This document shows, in pieces, positions 1 to 8,160 of a DNA stretch of 12,088 nt. Every line of letters starts with the position of its first letter. Position 1 is the first letter of the stretch. The DNA is taken from contig DASWRT010000087.1 in the NCBI GenBank assembly GCA_036403035.1, forward strand, positions 1 through 12,088, read 5' to 3'. The notes beneath the pieces were generated by a model. That model had not been told where the DNA came from. It did not search any database and saw only the letters and a program-made list of their open reading frames with translations. Both the position numbers and the translations under genes were made by a program. Origin of the DNA: DASWRT01 sp036403035 (lineage in GTDB: Bacteria > Pseudomonadota > Alphaproteobacteria > ATCC43930 > CGMCC-115725).

Positions 1-58
1 TATCGCCGCCGACATTTGTGTCTACACCAACCGCAACGTCACCATCGAGTCTTTGTAA
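1..58 (+). CDS. hslV: HslV, C-terminal fragment (ATP-dependent protease peptidase subunit)
   Basis: Only the last 18 codons and the TAA stop (56-58) are in the window; the gene begins off the left edge. The readable tail is IAADICVYTNRNVTIESL, which matches the typical HslV/ClpQ ending (ADICVYTN...TIE-L). HslV is the N-terminal-threonine peptidase that forms a double hexameric chamber and degrades substrates unfolded by HslU in the cytoplasm. The hslU start follows after 12 bases, as in the usual hslVU operon. The active-site threonine lies outside the window, so integrity of the enzyme cannot be judged. Confidence 0.9.
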   Translation, partial: IAADICVYTNRNVTIESL

Positions 59-70
59 AGAGTATTTCCG

Positions 71-1387
71 TTGACCGACTTCTCTCCGCGTGAAATCGTT
101 TCCGAACTCGACCGCTTCATCGTCGGCCAGAACGACGCCAAGCGCGCCGTCGCCATCGCCTTGCGCAACCGCTGGCGCCGCCAGCAGCTGCCCGAGGAGC
201 TGCGCGAGGAGGTCCAGCCCAAGAACATCCTGATGATCGGCCCGACCGGCGTCGGCAAGACCGAGATCGCGCGCCGCCTCGCCCGCCTCGCCCAGGCGCC
301 CTTCCTGAAGGTGGAGGCGACCAAGTTCACCGAGGTGGGCTATGTCGGCCGCGACGTCGAGCAGATCGTCCGCGACCTCGTCGAGATCGCGATCGCGATG
401 ACCCGCGAGCGGCTCCGGAAGGAGGTCGAGTCGAAGGCCGAACTGCATGCCGAGGATCGCGTGCTCGACGCCCTCGTCGGCCAGAACGCCGGCGCCGAGA
501 CGCGGCAGAAATTCCGCAAGATGCTGCGCGAGGGCCAGCTCGACGACCGCGAGATCGAGATCCAGGTCGCCGACAACGTGATGCCGAACATGCCGACCTT
601 CGAGGTTCCCGGCATGCCGGGCGCGCAGATGGGCATGCTCAATATCGGCGACATCTTCGGCAAGGCGTTCGGCGGCGGCCGCACCAAGCCGAAGCGCATG
701 ACCGTCGCCGAGAGCTACAAGGTGCTGATCGCCGAGGAGAGCGAGAAGCTTCTCGACCAGGAGCGCGTCACCCGCGAGGCGATCCATTCGGTCGAGCAGG
801 ACGGCATCGTCTTCCTCGACGAGATCGACAAGATCACCGCCCGCTCCGAGCGCGTCGGCGCCGACGTCAGCCGCGAGGGCGTGCAGCGCGACCTGCTGCC
901 GTTGATCGAGGGCACGGTCGTCGCGACCAAGCACGGGCCGGTCAAGACCGACTTCATCCTGTTCGTCGCGTCCGGCGCCTTCCATCTCGCGAAGCCCTCG
1001 GACCTGCTGCCGGAGCTTCAGGGGCGCCTGCCCATCCGCGTCGAGCTGAGCGCCCTCTCCCGCGAGGATCTCCGGCGCATCCTGACCGAGCCGGAGGCGA
1101 GCCTGATCAAGCAGTACAAGGCGCTGATGGAAACCGAGGGCGTCACGCTCGACTTCAAGGATGAGGCGATCGACGAACTCGCGCGCCTCGCCGAGGAGAT
1201 CAACATTTCGGTCGAGAACATCGGCGCCCGCCGCCTGCACACGGTTCTGGAGCGGCTGCTGGAAGAGATCAGCTTCACCGCCGCCGATCAGGCCGCCGGC
1301 ACGGTGATCTCGATCGACGCGGACTACGTGCGGACCCGCGTGTCGGATCTGGCGAAGAACGCAGATCTGTCGAAGTTCATCCTGTGA
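71..1387 (+). CDS. hslU: HslU, AAA+ unfoldase subunit of the HslVU protease
   Basis: This 438-residue protein is the ATP-driven unfoldase that feeds proteins into the HslV chamber. It has Walker A GPTGVGKT (57-64), the pore-loop motif GYVG (90-93), an intermediate (I) domain at roughly 110-240, Walker B IVFLDE (246-251), the arginine-finger region GRLPIRVEL (318-326), and a sensor-2 region around ENIGARRL. The C-terminal tail DLSKFIL is the kind that docks between HslV subunits. Length is normal for the family (about 430-445). The start is TTG at 71, preceded by AAAGAG (57-62) at 8 bases; there is no usable ATG near the conserved N-terminus (DFSPREIVSELDRFIVGQ). It is certainly co-transcribed with hslV, and its stop overlaps a possible GTG start of the next gene. 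Confidence 0.97.
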   Translation: MTDFSPREIVSELDRFIVGQNDAKRAVAIALRNRWRRQQLPEELREEVQPKNILMIGPTGVGKTEIARRLARLAQAPFLKVEATKFTEVGYVGRDVEQIVRDLVEIAIAMTRERLRKEVESKAELHAEDRVLDALVGQNAGAETRQKFRKMLREGQLDDREIEIQVADNVMPNMPTFEVPGMPGAQMGMLNIGDIFGKAFGGGRTKPKRMTVAESYKVLIAEESEKLLDQERVTREAIHSVEQDGIVFLDEIDKITARSERVGADVSREGVQRDLLPLIEGTVVATKHGPVKTDFILFVASGAFHLAKPSDLLPELQGRLPIRVELSALSREDLRRILTEPEASLIKQYKALMETEGVTLDFKDEAIDELARLAEEINISVENIGARRLHTVLERLLEEISFTAADQAAGTVISIDADYVRTRVSDLAKNADLSKFIL

Positions 1388-1413
1388 GCGCGGTTCGGGA
1401 GGTCGTCGACGAC

Positions 1414-1689
1414 ATGACCGACGAGGTGACGGACAACCAGGCGCGCAGCCGCTACGAGCTTGAGGTCGACCGGCAGGTCGTCTTCGCCACCTATAGCCGC
1501 GACGGCTCGACGCTGTACATCCGGCACGTCGAGGCGCCGCGGCCGCTCCGCGGCACGGGCGCGGCCGGCCGGCTCATGCGCGGCGTCATGGAGAAGGCCC
1601 GCGCCGAGGGTCTGAAGGTCGTGCCCTTCTGCAGCTATGCCTCGTTCTGGATCCGCCGCCACGCGGAGTACCGGGATCTGCTGGGATAG
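1414..1689 (+). CDS. small GNAT-like N-acetyltransferase (YidJ/COG2388-type)
   Basis: This 91-residue protein resembles the short 'Acetyltransf_CG' GNAT domain (the COG2388 group). The N-terminal half is a predicted beta-sheet region (RYELEVDRQVVFATYSRDGS). It is followed by the acetyl-CoA loop RGTGAAGRLMRG (46-57) in place of the more usual RGxGxG/A, then a helix, and the characteristic ending LKVVPFCSYASFWIRRHAEY. The natural substrate of this group is unknown. I placed the start at ATG 1414 because GGGAGG lies about 11 bases upstream and the family begins near here. A GTG at 1384 would add 10 residues and overlap the hslU stop by 4 bases (GTGA), so translational coupling is possible. Tight spacing suggests the gene is the last in the hslVU operon. 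Confidence 0.85.
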   Translation: MTDEVTDNQARSRYELEVDRQVVFATYSRDGSTLYIRHVEAPRPLRGTGAAGRLMRGVMEKARAEGLKVVPFCSYASFWIRRHAEYRDLLG

Positions 1690-1691
1690 CC

Positions 1692-1735
1692 GGCGCGCGC
1701 GTATAGAGCGGGCTGCCGCGGCAGCCGCGCGCCCC
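1692..1735 (+). terminator. possible hairpin terminator after the hslVU-GNAT operon
   Basis: A perfect 16-base palindrome, GGCTGCCGCGGCAGCC (1711-1726), is nested in a longer imperfect stem formed by GGCGCGCG (1692-1699) and CGCGCGCC (1726-1733). It stands 2 bases past the acetyltransferase stop and before the receiver gene. There is no real T-tract (CATCTTTGCC follows), so intrinsic termination is only a possibility. Confidence 0.4.
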
Positions 1736-1805
1736 ATCTTTGCCACCACCGCAGGTTGCCGAATCCTGCTCCCATGCCGCTGCTGGTTTATAGGAACTTC
1801 AGCGA

Positions 1806-2183
1806 GTGGTGGAGGGTATGGCGGCGGCCAAGCAAGGGCGCGTGCTCGTGGTCGATGACGATCCCGACATCCGCGAGCTGCTGAAGAACGCGCTGGACGA
1901 GCATGGGTACGGGATCGATGCCGCTGCCGATGCCGCCGAGGCGCGGCGCAGGCTGACGCGCGAGGAGTACGATCTCGTCGTCACCGATCTGCTGCTGGGC
2001 GCCGAGGGGGACGGGCTGTTCGTGGCGCGATACGCACGCGGACGGCGCTGCCGGGTGCTGCTCGTCACCGGCGACCACGCCCGCGCCGAATTGCTCGACG
2101 CGAGCGGCTTTCCCTATCTCCTGAAGCCTTTCCGGGTCGGCACGCTGCTCGCCGCGATCGACACGATCGTCAGCGAGCGATAG
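1806..2183 (+). CDS. single-domain response regulator (CheY-like receiver)
   Basis: This 125-residue protein consists of a receiver domain and nothing else. Visible hallmarks are the acidic pocket D17-D18-D19 after RVLVV, the phosphoacceptor D61 in LVVTDLL, the switch threonine T88 in LLVTGD, and the conserved K107-P108 in LLKPF. All key residues for Mg2+-dependent phosphotransfer are present, so it should be phosphorylated by a histidine kinase. No kinase and no output domain are in the window. GTG at 1806 has AGGAA (1792-1796) 9 bases upstream. The internal ATG at 1818 has GGAGG only 2 bases before it, which is too close, so the GTG start is preferred. A link to motility via the nearby motA is tempting but unsupported, since a repeat and an opposite-strand gene separate them. 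Confidence 0.9.
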   Translation: MVEGMAAAKQGRVLVVDDDPDIRELLKNALDEHGYGIDAAADAAEARRRLTREEYDLVVTDLLLGAEGDGLFVARYARGRRCRVLLVTGDHARAELLDASGFPYLLKPFRVGTLLAAIDTIVSER

Positions 2184-2246
2184 CGGCGGGACGCTCCGAC
2201 TAGATCGGTTTTCGATCGAGCTTGGAACGGCCCGCCCGGCATCTTG

Positions 2247-2350
2247 CCGGGTCCCCCACCCAACCCTCCCCCGCAAGGGGGGAGGACTTTGAACGCGCTC
2301 AGCTTTTCTCCCTCCCCCTTGCGGGGGAGGGTCGGGGTGGGGGAACCCGC
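2247..2350. repeat. palindromic intergenic repeat made of two mirrored hairpins
   Basis: The left arm (2252-2285) and right arm (2311-2344) are near-perfect reverse complements of 34 bases each, differing by one or two small changes. Pairing continues outward through CCGGG / CCCGCG. Each arm is itself a hairpin: CTCCCCC-GCAA-GGGGGGAG on the left and CTCCCCCTTGCGGGGGAG on the right. The 25-base spacer (2286-2310) is unrelated. This layout is typical of REP/MITE-like repeats dispersed in alphaproteobacterial genomes. It lies between the receiver gene and the end of the minus-strand small gene, where it may also act as a bidirectional terminator. Confidence 0.85.
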
Positions 2351-2428
2351 GTGATGCGGCTCCAAACCCAACCGCAATCCGCACTAGCGAGCGCGCCGCC
2401 GCCGCTTCCGTCCTGGTAGGACGTGCCG

Positions 2429-2617
2429 TCAGTCCCGCCGGTATTCGCCGACGTGCGGGATGATCCGGTGCTCAAGAGACGCCGGGGCGGCGTCGCGCGC
2501 CGCGTCGAGGTAGGAGCGTGCCCGGAGGATCATCTTCGTCGACACCCCCGGCGTCTCGGCCTGCGCCGCAATCCGGCGGCATTCATTGGCCATCTGGGTT
2601 AGAAAGTCCGCGGTCAT
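2429..2617 (-). CDS. small uncharacterised protein, 62 residues
   Basis: The ORF reads MTADFLTQMANECRRIAAQA and continues through ...KMILRARSYLDAARDAA. It is probably two amphipathic helices, with no signal peptide, membrane segment or recognised catalytic motif. It is likely genuine: GGAGG sits 5 bases before the ATG on the minus strand, the stop is clean, and the ECRRIAAQAETP ... RARSYLDAA pattern resembles small conserved alphaproteobacterial hypothetical proteins that I recall but cannot name. It stands alone, facing the repeat at 2247-2350. Function is unknown. The alternative is a spurious ORF in GC-rich intergenic DNA, which the strong ribosome binding site argues against. Confidence 0.7.
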   Translation of the reverse strand: MTADFLTQMANECRRIAAQAETPGVSTKMILRARSYLDAARDAAPASLEHRIIPHVGEYRRD

Positions 2618-2895
2618 GCGTGCCTCCGCACAAGTGTTCGCCGTACTGACTGAACCCGCGCGGCGGGCCGCCGTTCCGCTGCGCGCGTGATCGGCATATC
2701 AGCCATTCGACGCGCCGCCGTCGCTGTCGCCCTCCGGCCCGGCGGAGGCGCAAGGCTTTCTTAAGGCTGCCGGAACAAATCTCTCGGACGCGGCGAGCGC
2801 ACCGGAGAACTCGTGCCGCCGCGCGGTATGGGCCGTCGGCCATGTCGACGGCGCGTCCGCCCGCCCAGTTGAGTCCTCGAAGGAAGCGGCACGTC
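2618..2895. other. intergenic region between divergent small gene and motA
   Basis: This 278-bp stretch separates the start of the minus-strand 62-residue gene from motA, so it should hold promoters for both. I see an AT-richer patch around 2757-2780 (CTTTCTTAAGGC ... AACAAATC) but no convincing sigma70, sigma54 or paired TTAA CtrA-type site. An in-frame extension of motA back to an ATG at 2842 exists, but it lacks a ribosome binding site and adds an unconserved arginine-rich stretch. Confidence 0.4.
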
Positions 2896-3762
2896 ATGAT
2901 CAATCTCGGCGGCATCGGCATCCTGCTCGTTCTCGTCTTCGGCATCTATCTCGTCACCGGCGGCAAGCTCGACATCGTGATGCACGCGCTTCCCGGCGAA
3001 GGCGGGACGATCCTCGGGGCGGCGATCGCCACCGTCGTCATCGGGAACGCGCCCAGCGTGCTCGGCAAGATCGCCAAGGACATCTCGGCGATCATGAAGG
3101 GCCCGCGCTGGAAGCCGGAGGACTACAAGGACCTCCTCTGCCTGATGTTCGCCCTGACCAAGCTGGCGAAGCAGAAGGGCCTCATGGCGATCGAACCGCA
3201 CATCGAGAAGCCGGGCGAGAGCGCGATCTTCCAACAGTACCCGAAGATCCTCGCCGACCATTTCGCCGTCGACCTGATCTGCGACAATTTCCGGATGATC
3301 TCGATGAGCGTCGACGACCCGCACGTCGTCGAGGACGCGATAGAGCGATCGCTCAAGAAGCATCACGACGAGAGCCTGAAGGGCACGAAGGCGCTCGGGC
3401 AGATGGCGGACGGGCTGCCGGCGCTCGGCATCGTCGCGGCCGTGCTCGGCGTCGTGAAGACGATGGGCTCGATCGACCAGCCGCCCGCCATCCTCGGCGC
3501 GATGATCGGCGGCGCGCTGGTCGGCACCTTCCTCGGCGTCCTGCTCGCCTACGGCATCGTCGGCCCGCTCGGCAACCGGTCGAAGCAGATCCACGAGGCG
3601 GACGGCAAGTTCTACGAGGTGATCCGCAACGCGATCGTCTCGTACCTGCACGGGCACGCGCCGCAGGTCTCGGTCGAACTCGGCCGCCAGCACGTCCCGT
3701 CGGAAGCGCAGCCGTCCTTCACGCAGGTCGAGGAAGCCTGCCAGGCGCTCAAGGTGGCGTAG
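2896..3762 (+). CDS. motA: MotA, flagellar motor stator protein
   Basis: This 288-residue protein is the stator subunit that, with MotB, forms the proton channel driving flagellar rotation in the inner membrane. Transmembrane segments are visible at about 5-21 (GIGILLVLVFGIYLVTGG), 35-52, 173-192 (LPALGIVAAVLGVV) and 205-225. The cytoplasmic loop has a KxxxxxxxE pair, K92 and E100, matching E. coli MotA R90/E98. P175 in DGLPALGIVAAV matches P173, and HAP in HGHAPQVSVELGR matches the P222 region. The start at ATG 2896 has AGGAAG (2881-2886) 9 bases upstream, and the length is normal for the family. No motB is adjacent; MotB is expected elsewhere in the genome. Confidence 0.95.
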   Translation: MINLGGIGILLVLVFGIYLVTGGKLDIVMHALPGEGGTILGAAIATVVIGNAPSVLGKIAKDISAIMKGPRWKPEDYKDLLCLMFALTKLAKQKGLMAIEPHIEKPGESAIFQQYPKILADHFAVDLICDNFRMISMSVDDPHVVEDAIERSLKKHHDESLKGTKALGQMADGLPALGIVAAVLGVVKTMGSIDQPPAILGAMIGGALVGTFLGVLLAYGIVGPLGNRSKQIHEADGKFYEVIRNAIVSYLHGHAPQVSVELGRQHVPSEAQPSFTQVEEACQALKVA

Positions 3763-3790
3763 CCGTCCCCGTCTCCATCTCCTCCTCTCC

Positions 3791-3804
3791 CGCCCGGCCG
3801 GGCG
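3791..3804. terminator. weak hairpin downstream of motA
   Basis: A perfect 14-base palindrome, CGCCCGGCCGGGCG, lies 28 bases after the motA stop. There is no T-tract after it on the plus strand, and palindromes of this kind occur by chance in such GC-rich DNA. The rest of the 3763-3957 gap shows no other clear element apart from the globin ribosome binding site. Confidence 0.25.
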
Positions 3805-3957
3805 TCACGCGCCGCCGTCCGCGGTCGACGGCACGTCCGCGCCGGCCCGCAAGACCGCGAAGACAAGCACGACCAGCCGCCGCTTCTCGCACGAGCATCC
3901 GGCTTGGTACACTTCATGCTTGTTCCGTCGGCCGTGCAGCAGTGAGAGGAAGTTGAA

Positions 3958-4374
3958 ATGACCCCACGACAGATCGAACTCGTCCGCCGGAGCTTCGCGG
4001 CGGTGCTTCCGATCCGGACCGAGGCCGCTTCGCTGTTCTACGACCGGCTGTTCGCGACGGCGCCGAGCGTGCGGCCGCTCTTCAGCGGCGACATGAAGGT
4101 GCAAGGCGCGAAGCTGATGGCCGCGATCGCAATGGTGGTCGATGCGCTCGACCGGCTGGAGACGGTGATCGAAGACGTGAGGGAGCTTGCCCGCCGGCAT
4201 GTGCGGTACGGCGTCGTCGAATCCCATTACGCCGTCGTCGGGGCGGCGCTCCTGTGGACGCTCGAACAGGGATTGGGAAAGGACGCCTTCACCGACGAAG
4301 TGAAGGACGCATGGGCTGCCGCCTATGCGGCGCTCAGCGGCGCGATGATCGAAGCGTCGTCAGCCGCGGTGTAA
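3958..4374 (+). CDS. single-domain bacterial globin
   Basis: This 138-residue protein is a globin domain of the flavohemoglobin/Vitreoscilla-type (M family) without the reductase domain. The predicted proximal haem ligand is H81 in ELARRHVRYGV. The distal tyrosine B10 is Y28 in LFYDRLF, and the CD1 phenylalanine is F42 in RPLFSGDM. The HYAVVGAALLWTLEQGLG segment (90-107) matches the conserved G helix of the family. By hand alignment to Hmp the distal E7 glutamine falls on K47 or Q49 in GDMKVQGAKLM, so the usual Tyr-Gln distal pair is uncertain. The likely role is binding O2 or NO, or redox or stress sensing; the actual function is not deducible. The start has GAGGA 7 bases upstream. It is probably a separate transcript from motA (195-bp gap). 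Confidence 0.92.
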   Translation: MTPRQIELVRRSFAAVLPIRTEAASLFYDRLFATAPSVRPLFSGDMKVQGAKLMAAIAMVVDALDRLETVIEDVRELARRHVRYGVVESHYAVVGAALLWTLEQGLGKDAFTDEVKDAWAAAYAALSGAMIEASSAAV

Positions 4375-4414
4375 CGCGGCGGCGGCACGCATCATCGGCG
4401 GGGATGCGGCGCGG

Positions 4415-4437
4415 CGCTCCGTCTCTCCCACGGAGCG
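4415..4437. terminator. hairpin between convergent globin and ilvC
   Basis: CGCTCCGT (4415-4422) and ACGGAGCG (4430-4437) form a perfect 8-bp stem with a 7-base loop in the 134-bp space between the ends of two converging genes. It could terminate transcription from both sides. No T-tract is present on either strand. Confidence 0.4.
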
Positions 4438-4508
4438 TCGGCCCCGACTGGCGGGCGACCGGGGCGGGGCGACGGCGTGCACCCCCCGCGCCGCGATCGT
4501 CCGCGCCG

Positions 4509-5528
4509 TCAGTTCTTGCTCTTGTCGACGAGCCGGTTCTGCGCGATCCACGGCATCATCGCGCGCAGCCGTTCGCCGACCTGCTCGATCGGGTGCTCGG
4601 CGGAGCGGCGGCGCATCGCCTTGAAGCTCGCCTGTCCGGCCGCGTTCTCCAGCACCCAGTCGCGGGCGAAGCGGCCGGACTGGATGTCGTCGAGGATGCG
4701 CTTCATCTCCTCGCGCACCGCCGGGCTGATGACGCGGGGGCCGCGCGTGTAGTCGCCGTACTCGGCGGTGTTCGAGATCGAATAGCGCATCGTCGCCATG
4801 CCGCCCTCATAGAGCAGGTCGACAATCAGCTTCATCTCGTGCAGGCACTCGAAATAGGCCATCTCCGGGGCGTAGCCCGCCTCGACCAGCGTTTCGTAGC
4901 CGGCAGTGATCAGCTCGGTGACGCCGCCGCAGAGCACGGCCTGCTCGCCGAACAGGTCGGTCTCGCACTCCTCCTTGAACGTCGTCTCGATGACGCCCGC
5001 GCGTCCGCCGCCGATCGCCGACGCATAGGAAAGCGCGATCTCCAGGGCGTTGCCCGACGGGTTCTGGTCGACCGCGACGAGGCAGGGCACGCCGCCGCCG
5101 CGCAGATACTCGGAGCGCACCGTATGGCCCGGCCCCTTCGGCGCGATCATGAACACGTCGACGTCCGGCCGCGCCTCGATCAGCTTGAAGTGGATGTTGA
5201 AGCCGTGCGCGAAGGCGAGCGCGGCGCCGTCCTTCAGGTTCGGCCCGATATCCTCGCGGTAGATCTGCGCCTGCAGCTCGTCCGGGGTCAGCACCATCAC
5301 CACGTCGGCCCACTTCGCGGCCTCCGCCGCCGACATCACGCGTAGGCCGGCGCCTTCCGCCTTCTTCGCGGTCGCCGAGCCGGGCCGAAGCGCGACCACG
5401 ACTTCCTTGACGCCGCTGTCGCGCAAATTGTTGGCGTGGGCGTGGCCCTGACTGCCGTACCCGACGATGGCAACCCTCTTGCCCTTGATCAGGTTCACGT
5501 CGGCGTCGCGATCGTAGTAGACACGCAT
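4509..5528 (-). CDS. ilvC: ketol-acid reductoisomerase (class I, NADPH-type)
   Basis: This 339-residue enzyme converts 2-acetolactate (or 2-aceto-2-hydroxybutyrate) to the 2,3-dihydroxy acid, the second common step of valine and isoleucine synthesis. The N-terminal Rossmann domain has GYGSQGHA (23-30), and its cofactor loop LRPGSAT carries R48, S51 and T53, indicating NADPH preference. H108 in AFAHGFNIHF is the conserved catalytic-region histidine. The Mg2+ ligands are D191 and E195 in ETDLFGEQ, and E227 and E231 in FECLHE. Length is exactly that of the short class I form. The ATG has AAGGAG 10 bases upstream, located in the 25-base gap after ilvH, so it is co-transcribed with ilvH. Confidence 0.98.
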   Translation of the reverse strand: MRVYYDRDADVNLIKGKRVAIVGYGSQGHAHANNLRDSGVKEVVVALRPGSATAKKAEGAGLRVMSAAEAAKWADVVMVLTPDELQAQIYREDIGPNLKDGAALAFAHGFNIHFKLIEARPDVDVFMIAPKGPGHTVRSEYLRGGGVPCLVAVDQNPSGNALEIALSYASAIGGGRAGVIETTFKEECETDLFGEQAVLCGGVTELITAGYETLVEAGYAPEMAYFECLHEMKLIVDLLYEGGMATMRYSISNTAEYGDYTRGPRVISPAVREEMKRILDDIQSGRFARDWVLENAAGQASFKAMRRRSAEHPIEQVGERLRAMMPWIAQNRLVDKSKN

Positions 5529-5553
5529 TTTTCGAGAACTCCTTCTTGTTCGT

Positions 5554-6060
5554 TCAGAATTGCCGGATGCCGCGCGCGATGGCGACGATGCCGGTCCGCG
5601 AGACGTCGACGAGGCCGAGCGGCGTCATCAGGGCGATGAAGGCGTCGAGCTTCTCCGTCGAGCCGGTCAGCTCGAAGACGAAGCTCTCCGTCGTGGTATC
5701 GACCGCCTGGGCGCGGAAGATGTCGGCAATGCGTAGCGCCTCGACCCGCTTCTCGCCGGCGCCGGCGACCTTGACCAGGGCCATCTCGCGCCCGACGAAC
5801 GGCCCCTCGTCGGTGAGGTCGCGGACGGCATGGACCGGAACGAGGCGGGAAAGCTGCGCCTTGATCTGCTCGATGATCATCCGCGTCCCGGACGTGACGA
5901 TCGTGATGCGCGATACGCTCTTCTCGCGGTCCGTCTCCGCGACGGTCAGGCTTTCGATGTTGTAGCCGCGGCCGGAGAAGAGCCCGATGACGCGCGCCAG
6001 CACGCCCGGCTCGTTGTCCACCAGAACGGCGATCGTATGTCTCTCGATGGGGAGGGTCAT
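5554..6060 (-). CDS. ilvH: acetolactate synthase small (regulatory) subunit
   Basis: This 168-residue protein activates the large subunit IlvI and confers valine feedback inhibition. An ACT domain spans about 8-82, with the effector-binding loop DNEPGVLARV followed by GLFSGRGYNIESLTV. The C-terminal small-subunit domain (about 90-165) includes GREMALVKV and FELTGSTEKLDAFI. Length is typical (about 160-185). The minus-strand ATG at 6060 lacks a strong Shine-Dalgarno; only a weak GAGA lies 11 bases or so upstream. It is separated from ilvI by an unusually long 231-bp non-coding spacer, but the three genes share strand and pathway, so one operon is still the simplest reading. The symbol could equally be ilvN. 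Confidence 0.96.
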   Translation of the reverse strand: MTLPIERHTIAVLVDNEPGVLARVIGLFSGRGYNIESLTVAETDREKSVSRITIVTSGTRMIIEQIKAQLSRLVPVHAVRDLTDEGPFVGREMALVKVAGAGEKRVEALRIADIFRAQAVDTTTESFVFELTGSTEKLDAFIALMTPLGLVDVSRTGIVAIARGIRQF

Positions 6061-6291
6061 TTCTGTCGGTCTCGGCGGAGTGGTCGGAACGCGAACCGGC
6101 CGGCGGGCGGGCGGGCGCGCGAACCGGCCGGTGACGGACGGCCGCGCGAGGCGGCGGCAGTCGGTCGCCGGGGCGGAACGAACGACGGACGATCCGGTCC
6201 GCAGGCGCCAGCAGCGGCGCGCCCGCTCTGCCCTACGCCTGCCGCGGCCGTGCCCGGCCGGAGCGACGCGAGGGGGCGGCGGGCGAGCCGG
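6061..6291. other. 231-bp GC-rich spacer between ilvI and ilvH
   Basis: No coding frame here looks real. The spacer contains two copies of GCGAACCGGCCGG (6091-6103 and 6119-6131), each holding a CCGGCCGG palindrome. Between them is a simple CGGG-type run (GGCGGGCGGGCGGGCG). Another CGGCCG pair occurs near 6244-6259. It could form stable RNA structure within the ilv transcript, but I see no terminator with a T-tract and no clear promoter. Confidence 0.6.
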
Positions 6292-8055
<1,764 letters not shown>

Positions 8056-8067
8056 GCAAAGAGACTC

Positions 8068-8137
8068 CTTTCGCCGCGCTCTGGCGGCGTTTCATTCATC
8101 CGCTTTCGCCGCGCTCTGGCGGCGTTTCATTCATCCG
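8068..8137. repeat. exact 35-bp tandem duplication upstream of ilvI
   Basis: Two back-to-back identical 35-base units (8068-8102 and 8103-8137) fill most of the 105-bp gap between miaA and ilvI. Each unit contains CGCCGC-GCTCTG-GCGGCG, a 6-bp hairpin. On the ilvI strand each unit reads CGGATGAATGAAACG at its start and ends in GCGAAAG; the copy nearer ilvI supplies the AAAG of the ilvI ribosome binding site. Two overlapping ATGs in each unit open tiny frames (for example MNETPPERGESG and MKRRQSAAKADE in the distal copy). A leader-peptide role is speculative, as these frames lack branched-chain codons. Confidence 0.85.
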
Positions 8138-8160
8138 CGTTGGTCACGGGGACTTTCACC

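Noticed and set aside
2761..3693. A 310-codon minus-strand frame opposite motA
   Set aside because: motA is clearly real. The antisense product is R/D/H-rich without any motif and has no credible ribosome binding site.
4254..5345. A 363-codon plus-strand frame running from the globin into ilvC
   Set aside because: It overlaps the globin in another frame and is antisense to ilvC; its composition is artefactual.
8056..8137. A classic attenuation leader peptide for the ilv genes
   Set aside because: The small frames in the tandem repeat have no run of Ile, Leu or Val codons, and no terminator/antiterminator pair with a U-tract is visible before ilvI.
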